This document shows, piece by piece, positions 8,517 to 16,631 of a DNA stretch of 44,795 nucleotides; the first letter of the stretch is position 1; the number at the start of each line of letters is the position of its first letter. This DNA is from Alistipes sp. (GTDB lineage Bacteria; Bacteroidota; Bacteroidia; Bacteroidales; Rikenellaceae), in assembly GCA_017408825.1 (NCBI GenBank), contig JAFQTX010000021.1:1-44795 (forward strand). Direction: 5' to 3'. The notes beneath the pieces are model-generated. The model was not told where the DNA came from. It saw only the letters and a list, made by a program, of their open reading frames with translations, and did not search any database. The position numbers were made by a program, and so were the translations under genes.

Positions 8517-10943
8517 TTATATTGTAAGACCAATGTTTAGTCGAAACGTACGACCATAGGCGTAGCATATCTTGTTGGCAAACGGCGCTACCGAGCTATA
8601 GTAGCCATTCTGAACGTGGCGTGTGCGATGTTGCTCATAGCCTCCATAGACTATCTTGCTACCGAGAAGGTTATCCACCGATAGCGATACACGTAGCCGC
8701 ACATCCGACTTAAGGTTAAAACTCTTGCCCACATTGATGTTGAGCATTGCAGCATCCTTCAGCCGCTGTTGTGTGCTTATGGCACTACGCTCCTCAGCCG
8801 ACTGGGCATACTTTACAATGCGCTCGCTATGGCGTATGGGTGAGGGTGTCACGTGGCGTGAGCCCCAATATTGTGCCGATAGTGTAGCCTGCCAGCCGCT
8901 GCGACGAAATGTTATGTCGCCATAGGCCGTAATCTCGGGGTATCCCGTTGTTAGGCCTCGCATAGCCGATGTTGATGTTGCTAACAGAGTATTACTCTTA
9001 TCCGAGTAGGTTGCCACCTGAGCATCCTTGGAGTATCGGTAGCGGGCGGCATTGAGCGAGAGTGTCGAACTTAGATAGCGTGACCACTGTGCCGAGAGAT
9101 CTAACTCTACGCCATAGTTGGTGTGCGTGAGGTCGCTTATCACGGCATCGCAATACTCTCCGACAAGGTCGTCGTAGTATCTTACGACGTCGCTACCTCG
9201 TGTGTGATGCGAGGCAAAGAGCGAGGCCCTCAACCTCAGGCGTTGGAGTGTCAGTTGGTACTCAGCATTGGCGTGTAGCGATACTGCGCTGCGCAAATCA
9301 TCCACAAGGCGGTTGTTGTAGTCGGGCTGAAGATATTGTGCATCCACGTTGGGCGATAGGCTCTCAGCCTTAAAGCCGAGGTTAAACATATGGCTCTCTA
9401 CGTTGTATCTTGCCCGAAGGGAGATTGCCGCAGGGTAGAACGTAGTGCTCCTCGAGCGACCCAGTGACGCTCTGCCCGAGAATAGCTCCTTCTCGAAGTA
9501 GCCACGACGGCGAAAACCCTCGGTGGCAAGACGAGCTCTTATGTCGAAGTCTACACTGCCGGTGTTGAATAGTGCCTTAGCAAATAGTGCAGCACGATAC
9601 GAGGTAAGGCGATAGTTGTAGCCAAACTTATCACCCTCGTACACCTCGAGCTGCTCGCTGCGCAGGTTATTACGGTAGTCAGAGCCGTAGGTGGCATCGT
9701 CTACGATGAAGTAGTCGATATTGAGGATATGGTCGCCACCAAGCATGTCGTCGATAAGTTTGAAGCGATGCTCGGTGTTGGCATCTATTGTTAGGCCATA
9801 GCTGAGGTCTATGCCACGAAGTTGAGTGCGAAAGAGCAGTGAACCATCGAGTAGTAGCGAGTTGCTCACCCTGCTCTCTATGGCGTAGGCTGCTGGACCA
9901 TCACCCTGAAGCATGTTGGTGCGGAGTATATCATCCCAGTTGATTTGGGTGTATCGTATGTCGTTATGTTTCCACGCCTCGGTGACCATCTGGTTGTCTG
10001 CATCACCAAAGTATGAGGGCATATAGCGGTAGTTGTCGGGCATAGGTGTGTCGGCGTCGTACCAGCCGAGTGCCGTACGGGCGTTGCGCTCGAACTTTAG
10101 ACGTGTGGTGATGGTCATCACCGTCCAGGCACTCAGCTTATGTTCCCATACGCCTATGGCTTCGGGTGTGAAGCTCGTCACGAGGCGGCTATTTCGCTTC
10201 TCTCCATTCAGCATACCCCACGTAGGGTTATAGTATCTGTTGTCAGTAAGGCTAAAGGCCTCCTCAGTGGAGTATTGGCGTAGGCCGCGCTTCGACCAGG
10301 GGATCATCAACGCAAAGAAGAGCGTGTTGTTTAGTTGCGTGCGATAGGCCGATACTGCTGCCTCGAAGCCGTTGCGTGATACTCCTTCAATATAGAAGTC
10401 GGGGCCTGCCATAACACGTAGCGCAGAGCTTATCTCCCAATCCTCGTTAAGTGCTACGCTGTGCTTAGATATTAGGTTTCGAGAGTTGAACTGTAACGAC
10501 GCACTATGATTGCGTCCCGTTATGCCTCCCCGCACTCTATAACCGAGGTATTTGGGTTGCCCCTCCTTTATATGGTAGTAGGTTGTTGTAGGCTCTTCGT
10601 TGCGGCCGATGTTTAGTAGCGATAATAGCCTCGATGTGGAGTAGTCGAGGTTTAATCCATTTACTACGTAGCGGTGCGATGTACTCTGCTCGCCACGACG
10701 TGCGTAGCGTAGGTTGCGTAGGGCGTAGTAGCTGTTTGGTAGGCGGTTGAACTCTGGGCTCTTCACGGGGATGTCGTTCCCCTCAAACTCCATCGACAGC
10801 CACCATAGCATCTCATCCTCCTCTTGGTTGTACTTGTAGTTAAGATAGTATAGCTCACCCTCAAACTCCTGCGCCCACGCTCCGTTTAACGCAAGGAGTG
10901 TGGTAACGATTGTGACTATAAGTTTAAGAGTCAGTCGGTTCAC
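8517..10943 (-). CDS. TonB-dependent-receptor-like outer-membrane beta-barrel protein
   Basis: Starts at GTG with a clear signal peptide (residues 1-24, ending AWAQ); no ATG alternative would keep that signal. Most of the 808 residues alternate in the manner of barrel strands, and the C-terminus YGRTFRLNIGLTI resembles TonB-receptor ends. The N-terminus is unusual: I see no TonB box or carboxypeptidase-like domain, and only a trace of a plug (YVVNGLNLD, about 92-100). It may be a receptor with a reduced plug or a plugless barrel. Two candidate promoters lie upstream. It precedes the porin-imelysin operon by 164 bp, so it may serve the same substrate; that is inference. Confidence 0.68.
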   Translation of the reverse strand: MNRLTLKLIVTIVTTLLALNGAWAQEFEGELYYLNYKYNQEEDEMLWWLSMEFEGNDIPVKSPEFNRLPNSYYALRNLRYARRGEQSTSHRYVVNGLNLDYSTSRLLSLLNIGRNEEPTTTYYHIKEGQPKYLGYRVRGGITGRNHSASLQFNSRNLISKHSVALNEDWEISSALRVMAGPDFYIEGVSRNGFEAAVSAYRTQLNNTLFFALMIPWSKRGLRQYSTEEAFSLTDNRYYNPTWGMLNGEKRNSRLVTSFTPEAIGVWEHKLSAWTVMTITTRLKFERNARTALGWYDADTPMPDNYRYMPSYFGDADNQMVTEAWKHNDIRYTQINWDDILRTNMLQGDGPAAYAIESRVSNSLLLDGSLLFRTQLRGIDLSYGLTIDANTEHRFKLIDDMLGGDHILNIDYFIVDDATYGSDYRNNLRSEQLEVYEGDKFGYNYRLTSYRAALFAKALFNTGSVDFDIRARLATEGFRRRGYFEKELFSGRASLGRSRSTTFYPAAISLRARYNVESHMFNLGFKAESLSPNVDAQYLQPDYNNRLVDDLRSAVSLHANAEYQLTLQRLRLRASLFASHHTRGSDVVRYYDDLVGEYCDAVISDLTHTNYGVELDLSAQWSRYLSSTLSLNAARYRYSKDAQVATYSDKSNTLLATSTSAMRGLTTGYPEITAYGDITFRRSGWQATLSAQYWGSRHVTPSPIRHSERIVKYAQSAEERSAISTQQRLKDAAMLNINVGKSFNLKSDVRLRVSLSVDNLLGSKIVYGGYEQHRTRHVQNGYYSSVAPFANKICYAYGRTFRLNIGLTI

Positions 10944-11005
10944 TTTAATCGCTGTTGGGTTTGTTTCCTCAAATTTAGTTGATCAGTCGTTATGTACTAC
11001 TATTA

Positions 11006-11013
11006 CAAAGCTA
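11006..11013 (-). promoter_or_regulatory. Candidate -7 box (proximal) for the barrel gene
   Basis: Minus-strand TAGCTTTG matches TAnnTTTG, about 62 bases before the GTG start. No convincing -33 partner was seen. Confidence 0.4.
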
Positions 11014-11069
11014 TATTGCCCCATTCACTTTCCCTATTGTTCGGAGCATTGTCTATTAATGTAGTAGGT

Positions 11070-11092
11070 CCGTCGTAACGACGGCAAAGATA
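11070..11092 (-). promoter_or_regulatory. Candidate distal promoter with adjoining palindrome
   Basis: Minus-strand TATCTTTG (11085-11092) is an exact -7 match. Immediately downstream, where transcription would start, lies a perfect palindrome with arms CCGTCG (11070-11075) and CGACGG (11079-11084) around TAA. This is a plausible operator for a regulator of the outer-membrane gene, although it could also form a small 5' hairpin in the transcript. Confidence 0.5.
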
Positions 11093-11144
11093 CGATATTT
11101 TTCGGTATTGTAATCGGGTCAGGCCTATACAATAGTGTGTTATA

Positions 11145-11178
11145 CAAACAAAAGAGGCGATCGAACATCGATCGCCTC
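11145..11178 (-). terminator. Terminator of the exbB-exbD operon
   Basis: Perfect 10-bp stem, arms 11154-11163 and 11169-11178 (GAGGCGATCG and its complement), with a 5-base loop. On the minus strand it is followed by a T-rich run (TTTTGTTTG, 11145-11153). It lies 20 bases past the stop of the last exbD gene. Confidence 0.85.
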
Positions 11179-11198
11179 CTCAGTATTAGAGTGTAATA

Positions 11199-11651
11199 TT
11201 AATGTACACGGGTTTTAGCTGCATAAGAGATGCTATAAGCCTCAGCTCTACGCAACTCCTGCTTCACATCGGTAAGCTTACCTACGGTTGCACTCTTATC
11301 TACTCGCAAGTTGATAAGCATCTGCGATAGTGCCATACCCTTCTTCGAGCTTGCGTCGTGTACGAGGTCCTGAATATCAGAAACATCGCAAATCTGATCG
11401 TTAAGCTGAATCTTAAGAGCGTCACCCTCGCCACGCTGAAGTGGCTGACCGATCCAGATGTTCACCAAACCCTTCTTATCAAGCTCTGTAATCTCATGCG
11501 CCTCGGGCATTGACACAGTCACCAATGGATCTGTATCTCGCATGGTCGTTGCCGCCATGAAGAAGAACAGAAGCATGAAGACGATGTCAGGAAGTGACGA
11601 GGTCGACATTGCGGGCACCTCTTTCTTGCCCTTTTTTGCCATTACTGCCAT
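11199..11651 (-). CDS. exbD: ExbD/TolR-family biopolymer transport protein (second copy)
   Basis: Stator-type partner of ExbB in a proton-driven energy transducer. After a basic N-terminus comes one membrane helix, SLPDIVFMLLFFFMAATTM (about 19-37), with the conserved proton-handling Asp22, then a periplasmic domain. The start could be this ATG or the ATG nine bases later; both precede the basic segment. It begins 2 bases after the stop of the preceding exbD, so the two are translated in tandem. The copies differ clearly in length and periplasmic domain, so they are not a recent duplication and may form a heteromeric stator. No tonB gene is present in the operon. Confidence 0.9.
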   Translation of the reverse strand: MAVMAKKGKKEVPAMSTSSLPDIVFMLLFFFMAATTMRDTDPLVTVSMPEAHEITELDKKGLVNIWIGQPLQRGEGDALKIQLNDQICDVSDIQDLVHDASSKKGMALSQMLINLRVDKSATVGKLTDVKQELRRAEAYSISYAAKTRVH

Positions 11652-11653
11652 AA

Positions 11654-12253
11654 TTACTTACGTGTTTGATCGTTAGGTTCGGCCTCAGAAACCTTCACTG
11701 GCACTGCCTTGCGAATGTTTCCAGCCTGAATCTCATTCAACTCTTCAAATGGCTTACCATATGCCTGTGCTGTGATAAGATCACGATACACGTTGAAGGC
11801 ATGTGTAAGCTCGTCCTGCACCTTGAGGTAGATATCATACTTGGTCTCGTTATCAGCCTTGAGTGATACGACACCCTGGCTAATCTCGCAGCTGATGCCT
11901 GGCTCAATGTCGGTAGCCTTCTTCTCTGAGCGATCGCCGCCCACAAGGAAGTCGAGTACCTCACGTGACATTCGAGAGTGGTCGCCACGGCGGTTAAGGT
12001 CCGTAGGCATATACTCCTCAGTGCCAACCATGATACGTCCCTCCTTTGAGACGTTCACCATGAGCACGTTACGCTCCTTGAGCTCAACATCATCCTTTTG
12101 CTGCTCGTTGTCGGCAATCGGAGGAAGCGTACGCTTCATACCCGAATCGACATCCATCGTAGTGGTTACCAAGAAGAATATCAACAGCAAGAATGCAATA
12201 TCTGCCATTGAACTGGAATTAATCTCTCCAGCCTTTTTCTTTCCCTTTGCCAT
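11654..12253 (-). CDS. exbD: ExbD/TolR-family biopolymer transport protein (first copy)
   Basis: Single-pass inner-membrane protein. A Lys-rich start is followed by the helix SMADIAFLLLIFFLVTTTM (15-33) with Asp18 as the expected proton-carrying residue, then a periplasmic domain. At 199 aa it is longer than E. coli ExbD (about 140). The extra length lies between about 75 and 135, in a charged segment (GGDRSEKKATDIEPG). It starts 3 bases after the stop of the coiled-coil membrane protein. It is expected to work with the ExbB encoded at the head of this operon. Confidence 0.92.
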   Translation of the reverse strand: MAKGKKKAGEINSSSMADIAFLLLIFFLVTTTMDVDSGMKRTLPPIADNEQQKDDVELKERNVLMVNVSKEGRIMVGTEEYMPTDLNRRGDHSRMSREVLDFLVGGDRSEKKATDIEPGISCEISQGVVSLKADNETKYDIYLKVQDELTHAFNVYRDLITAQAYGKPFEELNEIQAGNIRKAVPVKVSEAEPNDQTRK

Positions 12254-12256
12254 AAA

Positions 12257-13591
12257 CTACGATTTAAAAATACCACGCAATGATGAATATAATGCTGCGA
12301 GAAGTGCTCCAGCACATGCAAGGTAAGTAATCCAAATGCTAATGTCTGCGATCATGTAATCCTTGGCATCAAATACGGTGCGAGTCTCAGGATCTGTGCC
12401 AAGGCCGAATGGGATAGGCTGACCTGCACCATCCAAGAGAGGCTGACCCACGTTGTTAGTGACGTAGAGTACGGTGCCATCCAACCAACCGTGGTTCTGA
12501 CCAATGTAGTAAGCTGCGCCACAAACGGCAACAACTACAACGATTGATACCAAAGTAACAACGCCGTTACCAGAGTTCTGGAAGAAGTTGAGGATGAAGC
12601 CTACAACTACGAATACTACAGCGAATACCAATAGGAAGTATACCCAGTAGATGTTGTAGCTGATAACCTTACCAAGCTCCTTCATAGCGTGCTGGTCAAG
12701 CTCTGCCTGAGCGATAGCATCCTTCAACATAGGAAGGTTAGACTCAAAAGCAGTCTCATTATCAACAGCAGTCTTAAGCTCATTAGCAAGCTTCTGGTAC
12801 TCAGTGATAGTAGCCTTGATACCAGCAAGCTGGCGCTTCTGCATAGCAGTTACTGCACGTGAAGCTACAAGCTCCTCGTAGGTAGCTACGTAGTCAGTGC
12901 GGCCCTCAACCTCAGCGAGCTTGATGTTAGCTGTCTTGCAGATGTCCTCGATAAGCTTCTTAGCTGGGTCAAACACAGCCTTCTTAGCCTCGATAGCCTC
13001 GTTGCTCTTCTTAACCTGCTCCTGTACTGTAGCGAACTCAGCATCTGCCAAAGCGATAACCTTCTCAGCCTCGGTAGCGTTAGCATTCCAAGTGCGCTTA
13101 GCCTTAAGCTCCTCAAGAGTCTTAGGGAGGTTCTTAAGCTCCTCAACCTTCTTCTTTGCAGCCTCAAGCTCTGCGTTCTCAGCAGCTGTACGGCGACGCT
13201 TGAAAGTAAGCTGTGTTACCTTAGCCTCAGCATCCTTAAGCTCCTTAGTGTCGTTGCTTGCGATCTGCTTCTCGATCTCAGCGATCTTAGTCTCGATATT
13301 CTTAATCTTCTCGAGGGTAGTGCCATAGATTGTTGCATCAGACTTTCTCATCTGATTGATAGTAGCAGTACCCATCGCCTCGATACCCATCTCAGTAGTA
13401 ACTACGGGTATTGGGTTGCCAAGTGTATCCTTCTTCTCCTCACCATTCTCGTCGTACTGATAAGCCAAGCCTACGATGTCAGCAATCTTATCAGAGTCTG
13501 GAGCCTGCATGCCGACAACAATAGCCCATGCCATCAAACCGACCGAGATCAGTGCGAGGATGAGGAATACTATTCTATGTAATTTTTTCAT
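12257..13591 (-). CDS. ExbB-associated polytopic membrane protein with long coiled-coil domain
   Basis: I do not recognise a named family. Residues 8-28 form an N-terminal helix; about 90-200 and 240-305 are strongly heptad-like, rich in Ala, Glu and Lys; three further membrane helices lie near 314-337, 344-363 and 417-437. The segment between the last two helices (about 364-415) contains VGQPLLDGAGQPIPFGLG, echoing GNPIPVV near 59-64. Bacteroidota exb operons often carry a small membrane protein at this position; here a roughly 200-residue coiled coil makes it 444 aa. It lies between exbB (34 bp upstream) and the exbD genes, so it is probably a structural or regulatory part of the same complex. 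Function unknown. Confidence 0.8.
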   Translation of the reverse strand: MKKLHRIVFLILALISVGLMAWAIVVGMQAPDSDKIADIVGLAYQYDENGEEKKDTLGNPIPVVTTEMGIEAMGTATINQMRKSDATIYGTTLEKIKNIETKIAEIEKQIASNDTKELKDAEAKVTQLTFKRRRTAAENAELEAAKKKVEELKNLPKTLEELKAKRTWNANATEAEKVIALADAEFATVQEQVKKSNEAIEAKKAVFDPAKKLIEDICKTANIKLAEVEGRTDYVATYEELVASRAVTAMQKRQLAGIKATITEYQKLANELKTAVDNETAFESNLPMLKDAIAQAELDQHAMKELGKVISYNIYWVYFLLVFAVVFVVVGFILNFFQNSGNGVVTLVSIVVVVAVCGAAYYIGQNHGWLDGTVLYVTNNVGQPLLDGAGQPIPFGLGTDPETRTVFDAKDYMIADISIWITYLACAGALLAALYSSLRGIFKS

Positions 13592-13625
13592 AATAGTCTA
13601 TCTATTGTATGTTATAGGTCGTTAA

Positions 13626-14417
13626 TTATTTCTTGCTGTATGCAGTGAGCATATCTACCAATGAGATAGAAGTATCCTCCATCTTAACTACCTGCGACTC
13701 GATCTTAGAGAGGATGTAGTTGAAGAACACCTGAAGAATAACAGCAGAGATAAGACCCAACATAGTAGTCAAAAGAGCCACCTTGATACCACCTGCTACA
13801 ACGGTAGGAGACATTGTTGCAGAACGCTCGATATCGTCGAATGCCTGGATCATACCAACAACGGTACCCATGAAACCGAGTGATGGAGACAAAGCGATGA
13901 AGAGTGAAATCCAAGAGAGGTTAGACTCCATCAAGCCCTGCTGAACTGAACCGTATGATACGACAGCCTTCTCAACAGCCTCAAGACCCTGGTCGTAACG
14001 CATAAGACCCTGGTAGTAGATTGAAGCGATAGGACCGCGAGTGTTACGGCAGTACTCCTTAGCAGCCTCAATGCCCTTCTCGTTAAGGATAGCCTCAACC
14101 TTAGCAACAAACTTCTTAGTGTTGATCTGAGCGAATGTCATGTAGAGGATACGCTCGATTGAGATAGCCAAACCAAGAATCAAGCAGACAAGTACTGGAA
14201 GCATCCAGCCCCAACCACCCTCGAGGAGCTTCTTCATAAGAACGAAGTGCATAGGCTCACCAGCTGGCTCCTCAGTTGCAGTCTCTGCAACAGCAGTTGT
14301 CTCGGCAACAGCCTCAGTCTTTGCAGCATCATTTGCGGGAGCTTTGTCAGCCTCCTGAGCATAAGCAGCGCCGAATGAGAGAGCAGCAGCTGCCAAAACC
14401 AAAAATAATTTTTTCAT
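13626..14417 (-). CDS. exbB: ExbB/TolQ/MotA-family proton channel protein
   Basis: Channel subunit that, with ExbD, uses the proton motive force to drive TonB-type or related machines. It begins with a cleavable-looking signal peptide (1-20, AYAQ) and an Ala/Glu/Thr-rich periplasmic linker (21-55), both typical of Bacteroidota ExbB. Three membrane helices follow: about 72-92, a second around SLFIALSPSLGFMGTVVGMI, and a third around VALLTTMLGLISAVILQVFF. Those two segments carry the family's small-residue and Thr pattern that lines the channel. It is the first gene of a four-gene operon with the coiled-coil membrane protein and two exbD genes. Confidence 0.93.
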   Translation of the reverse strand: MKKLFLVLAAAALSFGAAYAQEADKAPANDAAKTEAVAETTAVAETATEEPAGEPMHFVLMKKLLEGGWGWMLPVLVCLILGLAISIERILYMTFAQINTKKFVAKVEAILNEKGIEAAKEYCRNTRGPIASIYYQGLMRYDQGLEAVEKAVVSYGSVQQGLMESNLSWISLFIALSPSLGFMGTVVGMIQAFDDIERSATMSPTVVAGGIKVALLTTMLGLISAVILQVFFNYILSKIESQVVKMEDTSISLVDMLTAYSKK

Positions 14418-14676
14418 AATGTTTTGATTAGTTAAAATTTGTAATTTTTAGTAGTTGTTATCTCTATAATTTTAGTTTTTTGGTCCTTGTTTTGCAGTTA
14501 TCCCCTCGCTATAGTACACACCTATGGCCACCCCAAAGGAGTAGCGCTGCGAGCTTCAAATCTAATATTAATCAATATCTTACGCCTCTCGCTCGGCAGT
14601 TTGTGCCTTTCGGCCCTCGCCATAAACGAGATTTTCAGTGCGAAATTTACAAATTATTTTCAAAAAAAACAATCCT
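14418..14676 (-). promoter_or_regulatory. Leader and candidate promoter of the exbB operon
   Basis: This 259-bp gap has no supported gene. A minus-strand TAGATTTG (14557-14564) matches the -7 consensus, without a well-placed -33 element, and would give an AU-rich leader of about 135 bases. Minus-strand T8 at 14659-14666 follows the asparaginase stop but lacks an obvious preceding hairpin. Confidence 0.35.
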
Positions 14677-15714
14677 TTACAGAGTAAATTCACCTCGCAG
14701 AGGACGACGCATCAAATTTAGCGTTTCTGATAATGGCGAATTTTTGCCTAAAACGTACATTAATTTTGTCACCGCTGCCTCGATAGTCATATCGTGTCCC
14801 GATACCACGCCAGCCTCCTGGAGTGCCAATCCCGTCTCGTAGAGGTGCATCTGCACTGCACCATCCTTACACTGCGACACATTGACCACGACGATGCCAC
14901 GCTCGACAGCCTCCTTGACAATCTCCACGAACCAACCGCTCGTTGGAGCATTACCTGCACCGTAGGTCTCGAGCACTACGCCACGTGCTCCGCTCTCGAA
15001 CAGCATAGCACGCAGTGTTGCTGGGCGGATGCTGGGGAAGAGCTTGACGATGACCACCTCGTCGCACATGCTCTCGCTGATACGGAACTCGTCAGAGAAG
15101 TCAGGAGCATATGGAGCGATATATGCTGTATTGTACTGAATATTAACACCTACGTCGGCAAGTGGCTGGTAGTTGAACGAGGCGAAAGCGTTGAGGGCCT
15201 CGGCACTAAACTTTGTTGTGCGGTTGCCTCGGAATAGTCGATTTTGGAAGTATAGTGCCACCTCGGGGACCAGTGGCGAGCCATCCTCATTGTGTGCGCC
15301 GGCAATCTCGATAGCTGTGATAAGGTTCTCACGACCGTCGGTACGCAGGATGCCGATAGGAATTTGGCTGCCGGTGAAAATCACTGGTTTAGCCAAGTTC
15401 TCGAGCATAAAGCTGAGGGCCGAGGCCGAGTATGACATTGTATCTGTGCCGTGCAGGATTACAAAGCCGTCGTAGCGGTTGTAGTTATCACGAATCAGGC
15501 GTGCCATATCTACCCAGTTCTCGATCGATACGTTCGACGAGTCGATAGGGGGCTTGATTGTTAATACTTCGATGTCTACGTTAAGACGCTTAAGCGATGG
15601 GAACTCTTCGTATATTCCACTGAAATCAAACGGAACAAGAGCTCCTGTAAGCTCATCCGTCTTCATACCGATAGTACCTCCGGTATATATAATTAGTATT
15701 GAAGATCGCTTCAT
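14677..15714 (-). CDS. ansA: Type I (cytoplasmic) L-asparaginase
   Basis: Hydrolyses L-asparagine to aspartate and ammonia. The two catalytic threonine motifs are clear: TGGTIG at 11-16 and HGTDTM at 88-93. The Lys-containing C-terminal half and the absence of a signal peptide place it with the cytoplasmic AnsA group; its 345-aa length fits. It has an exact TATCTTTG promoter at 15755-15762, so it is probably transcribed on its own. Confidence 0.93.
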   Translation of the reverse strand: MKRSSILIIYTGGTIGMKTDELTGALVPFDFSGIYEEFPSLKRLNVDIEVLTIKPPIDSSNVSIENWVDMARLIRDNYNRYDGFVILHGTDTMSYSASALSFMLENLAKPVIFTGSQIPIGILRTDGRENLITAIEIAGAHNEDGSPLVPEVALYFQNRLFRGNRTTKFSAEALNAFASFNYQPLADVGVNIQYNTAYIAPYAPDFSDEFRISESMCDEVVIVKLFPSIRPATLRAMLFESGARGVVLETYGAGNAPTSGWFVEIVKEAVERGIVVVNVSQCKDGAVQMHLYETGLALQEAGVVSGHDMTIEAAVTKLMYVLGKNSPLSETLNLMRRPLRGEFTL

Positions 15715-15754
15715 AACTGAAGTGCTATCCGGCTTTAGTGCCGATATATCCTTA

Positions 15755-15762
15755 CAAAGATA
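15755..15762 (-). promoter_or_regulatory. Promoter -7 box for ansA
   Basis: Minus-strand TATCTTTG, an exact consensus match about 40 bases before the ansA ATG, in the 125-bp gap after tatD. No good -33 element is visible. Confidence 0.6.
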
Positions 15763-15839
15763 AGAATAATTTGTTATCGGTGTAGCCTTTTATGCAAAAA
15801 ATCGTCGTTACATAACGATTTTACTGCATACAGCCACCC

Positions 15840-16628
15840 TTATATCCCGAAAAGCGACCTGGCTGTGGCGGTAGTTATGGTGTCCACCTGTTCGAATTTT
15901 AGAGCGTGAATATCGGCAATCTTGCGACAGACAAACTCTACGTATGATGACTCGTTGCGTTTGCCTCGATGTGGCACAGGGGTGAGGTATGGGGCATCTG
16001 TTTCGAGCAGCAGAAGCTCGATGGGAAGCTCTGCAACAACCTTGTCAAGTCCTGAGTTTTTGAATGTTACAACACCGCCGATGCCAAAGCGGAACTCACC
16101 CAGACGCTCTAACTTACGAGCCATCTCGGCACTATCGGCATATGCGTGAAAGACTCCTCGTAGACCACGACCTCGATACGTAGCCACGGCATCGAGCATC
16201 TCGGCGTATGCCGAGCGGGTATGTATCACCACTGGAAGGTTGTGTTGCAGGGCCAACTCGAGTTGTGCGTGCAACGCCTCACGCTGCTCGCGATAGAAAT
16301 CTTTGCTCCAATATAGGTCGAGACCTATTTCGCCCACACCACAGAGCTTTACGGGGCTGGTGGTGAGTAGCTTTTCGACCTCATCGAGTTCTCGTTGCCA
16401 ATGCGGATTGTCGTTTACGGATGTTGGATGTAGGCCCGCCATGGCGTGACAACGCTCGGGCTCAGCCTCCGCTAAGGCTATCATTCGTGGGCGGCTTTCG
16501 GAGTCGATATCGGGGAGTATAAGGTGTTCTACGCCTGCACTCCAGGCACGCTCCAGCACCTCGCTACGGTCGGCGTCGAACTCCTCGGCGTAGATATGTG
16601 AATGTGTGTCAATCATTGTTGTAAGCAT
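15840..16628 (-). CDS. tatD: TatD-family metal-dependent deoxyribonuclease
   Basis: Amidohydrolase-fold nuclease linked to DNA repair and degradation. Metal ligands are visible in order: DTHSHIY (7-13), the Glu of GVGEIGLDLYW, the His of VVIHTRSAYAEM, and the Asp of LLLETDAPYLTPVPHRGKRN. The first ATG gives MLTTMIDTHSH; the internal ATG at 16616 would give the more common MIDTHSH start and may be the real one. It follows dprA by 3 bases, suggesting translational coupling in the MATE-dprA-tatD unit. Confidence 0.93.
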   Translation of the reverse strand: MLTTMIDTHSHIYAEEFDADRSEVLERAWSAGVEHLILPDIDSESRPRMIALAEAEPERCHAMAGLHPTSVNDNPHWQRELDEVEKLLTTSPVKLCGVGEIGLDLYWSKDFYREQREALHAQLELALQHNLPVVIHTRSAYAEMLDAVATYRGRGLRGVFHAYADSAEMARKLERLGEFRFGIGGVVTFKNSGLDKVVAELPIELLLLETDAPYLTPVPHRGKRNESSYVEFVCRKIADIHALKFEQVDTITTATARSLFGI

Positions 16629-16631
16629 TTG

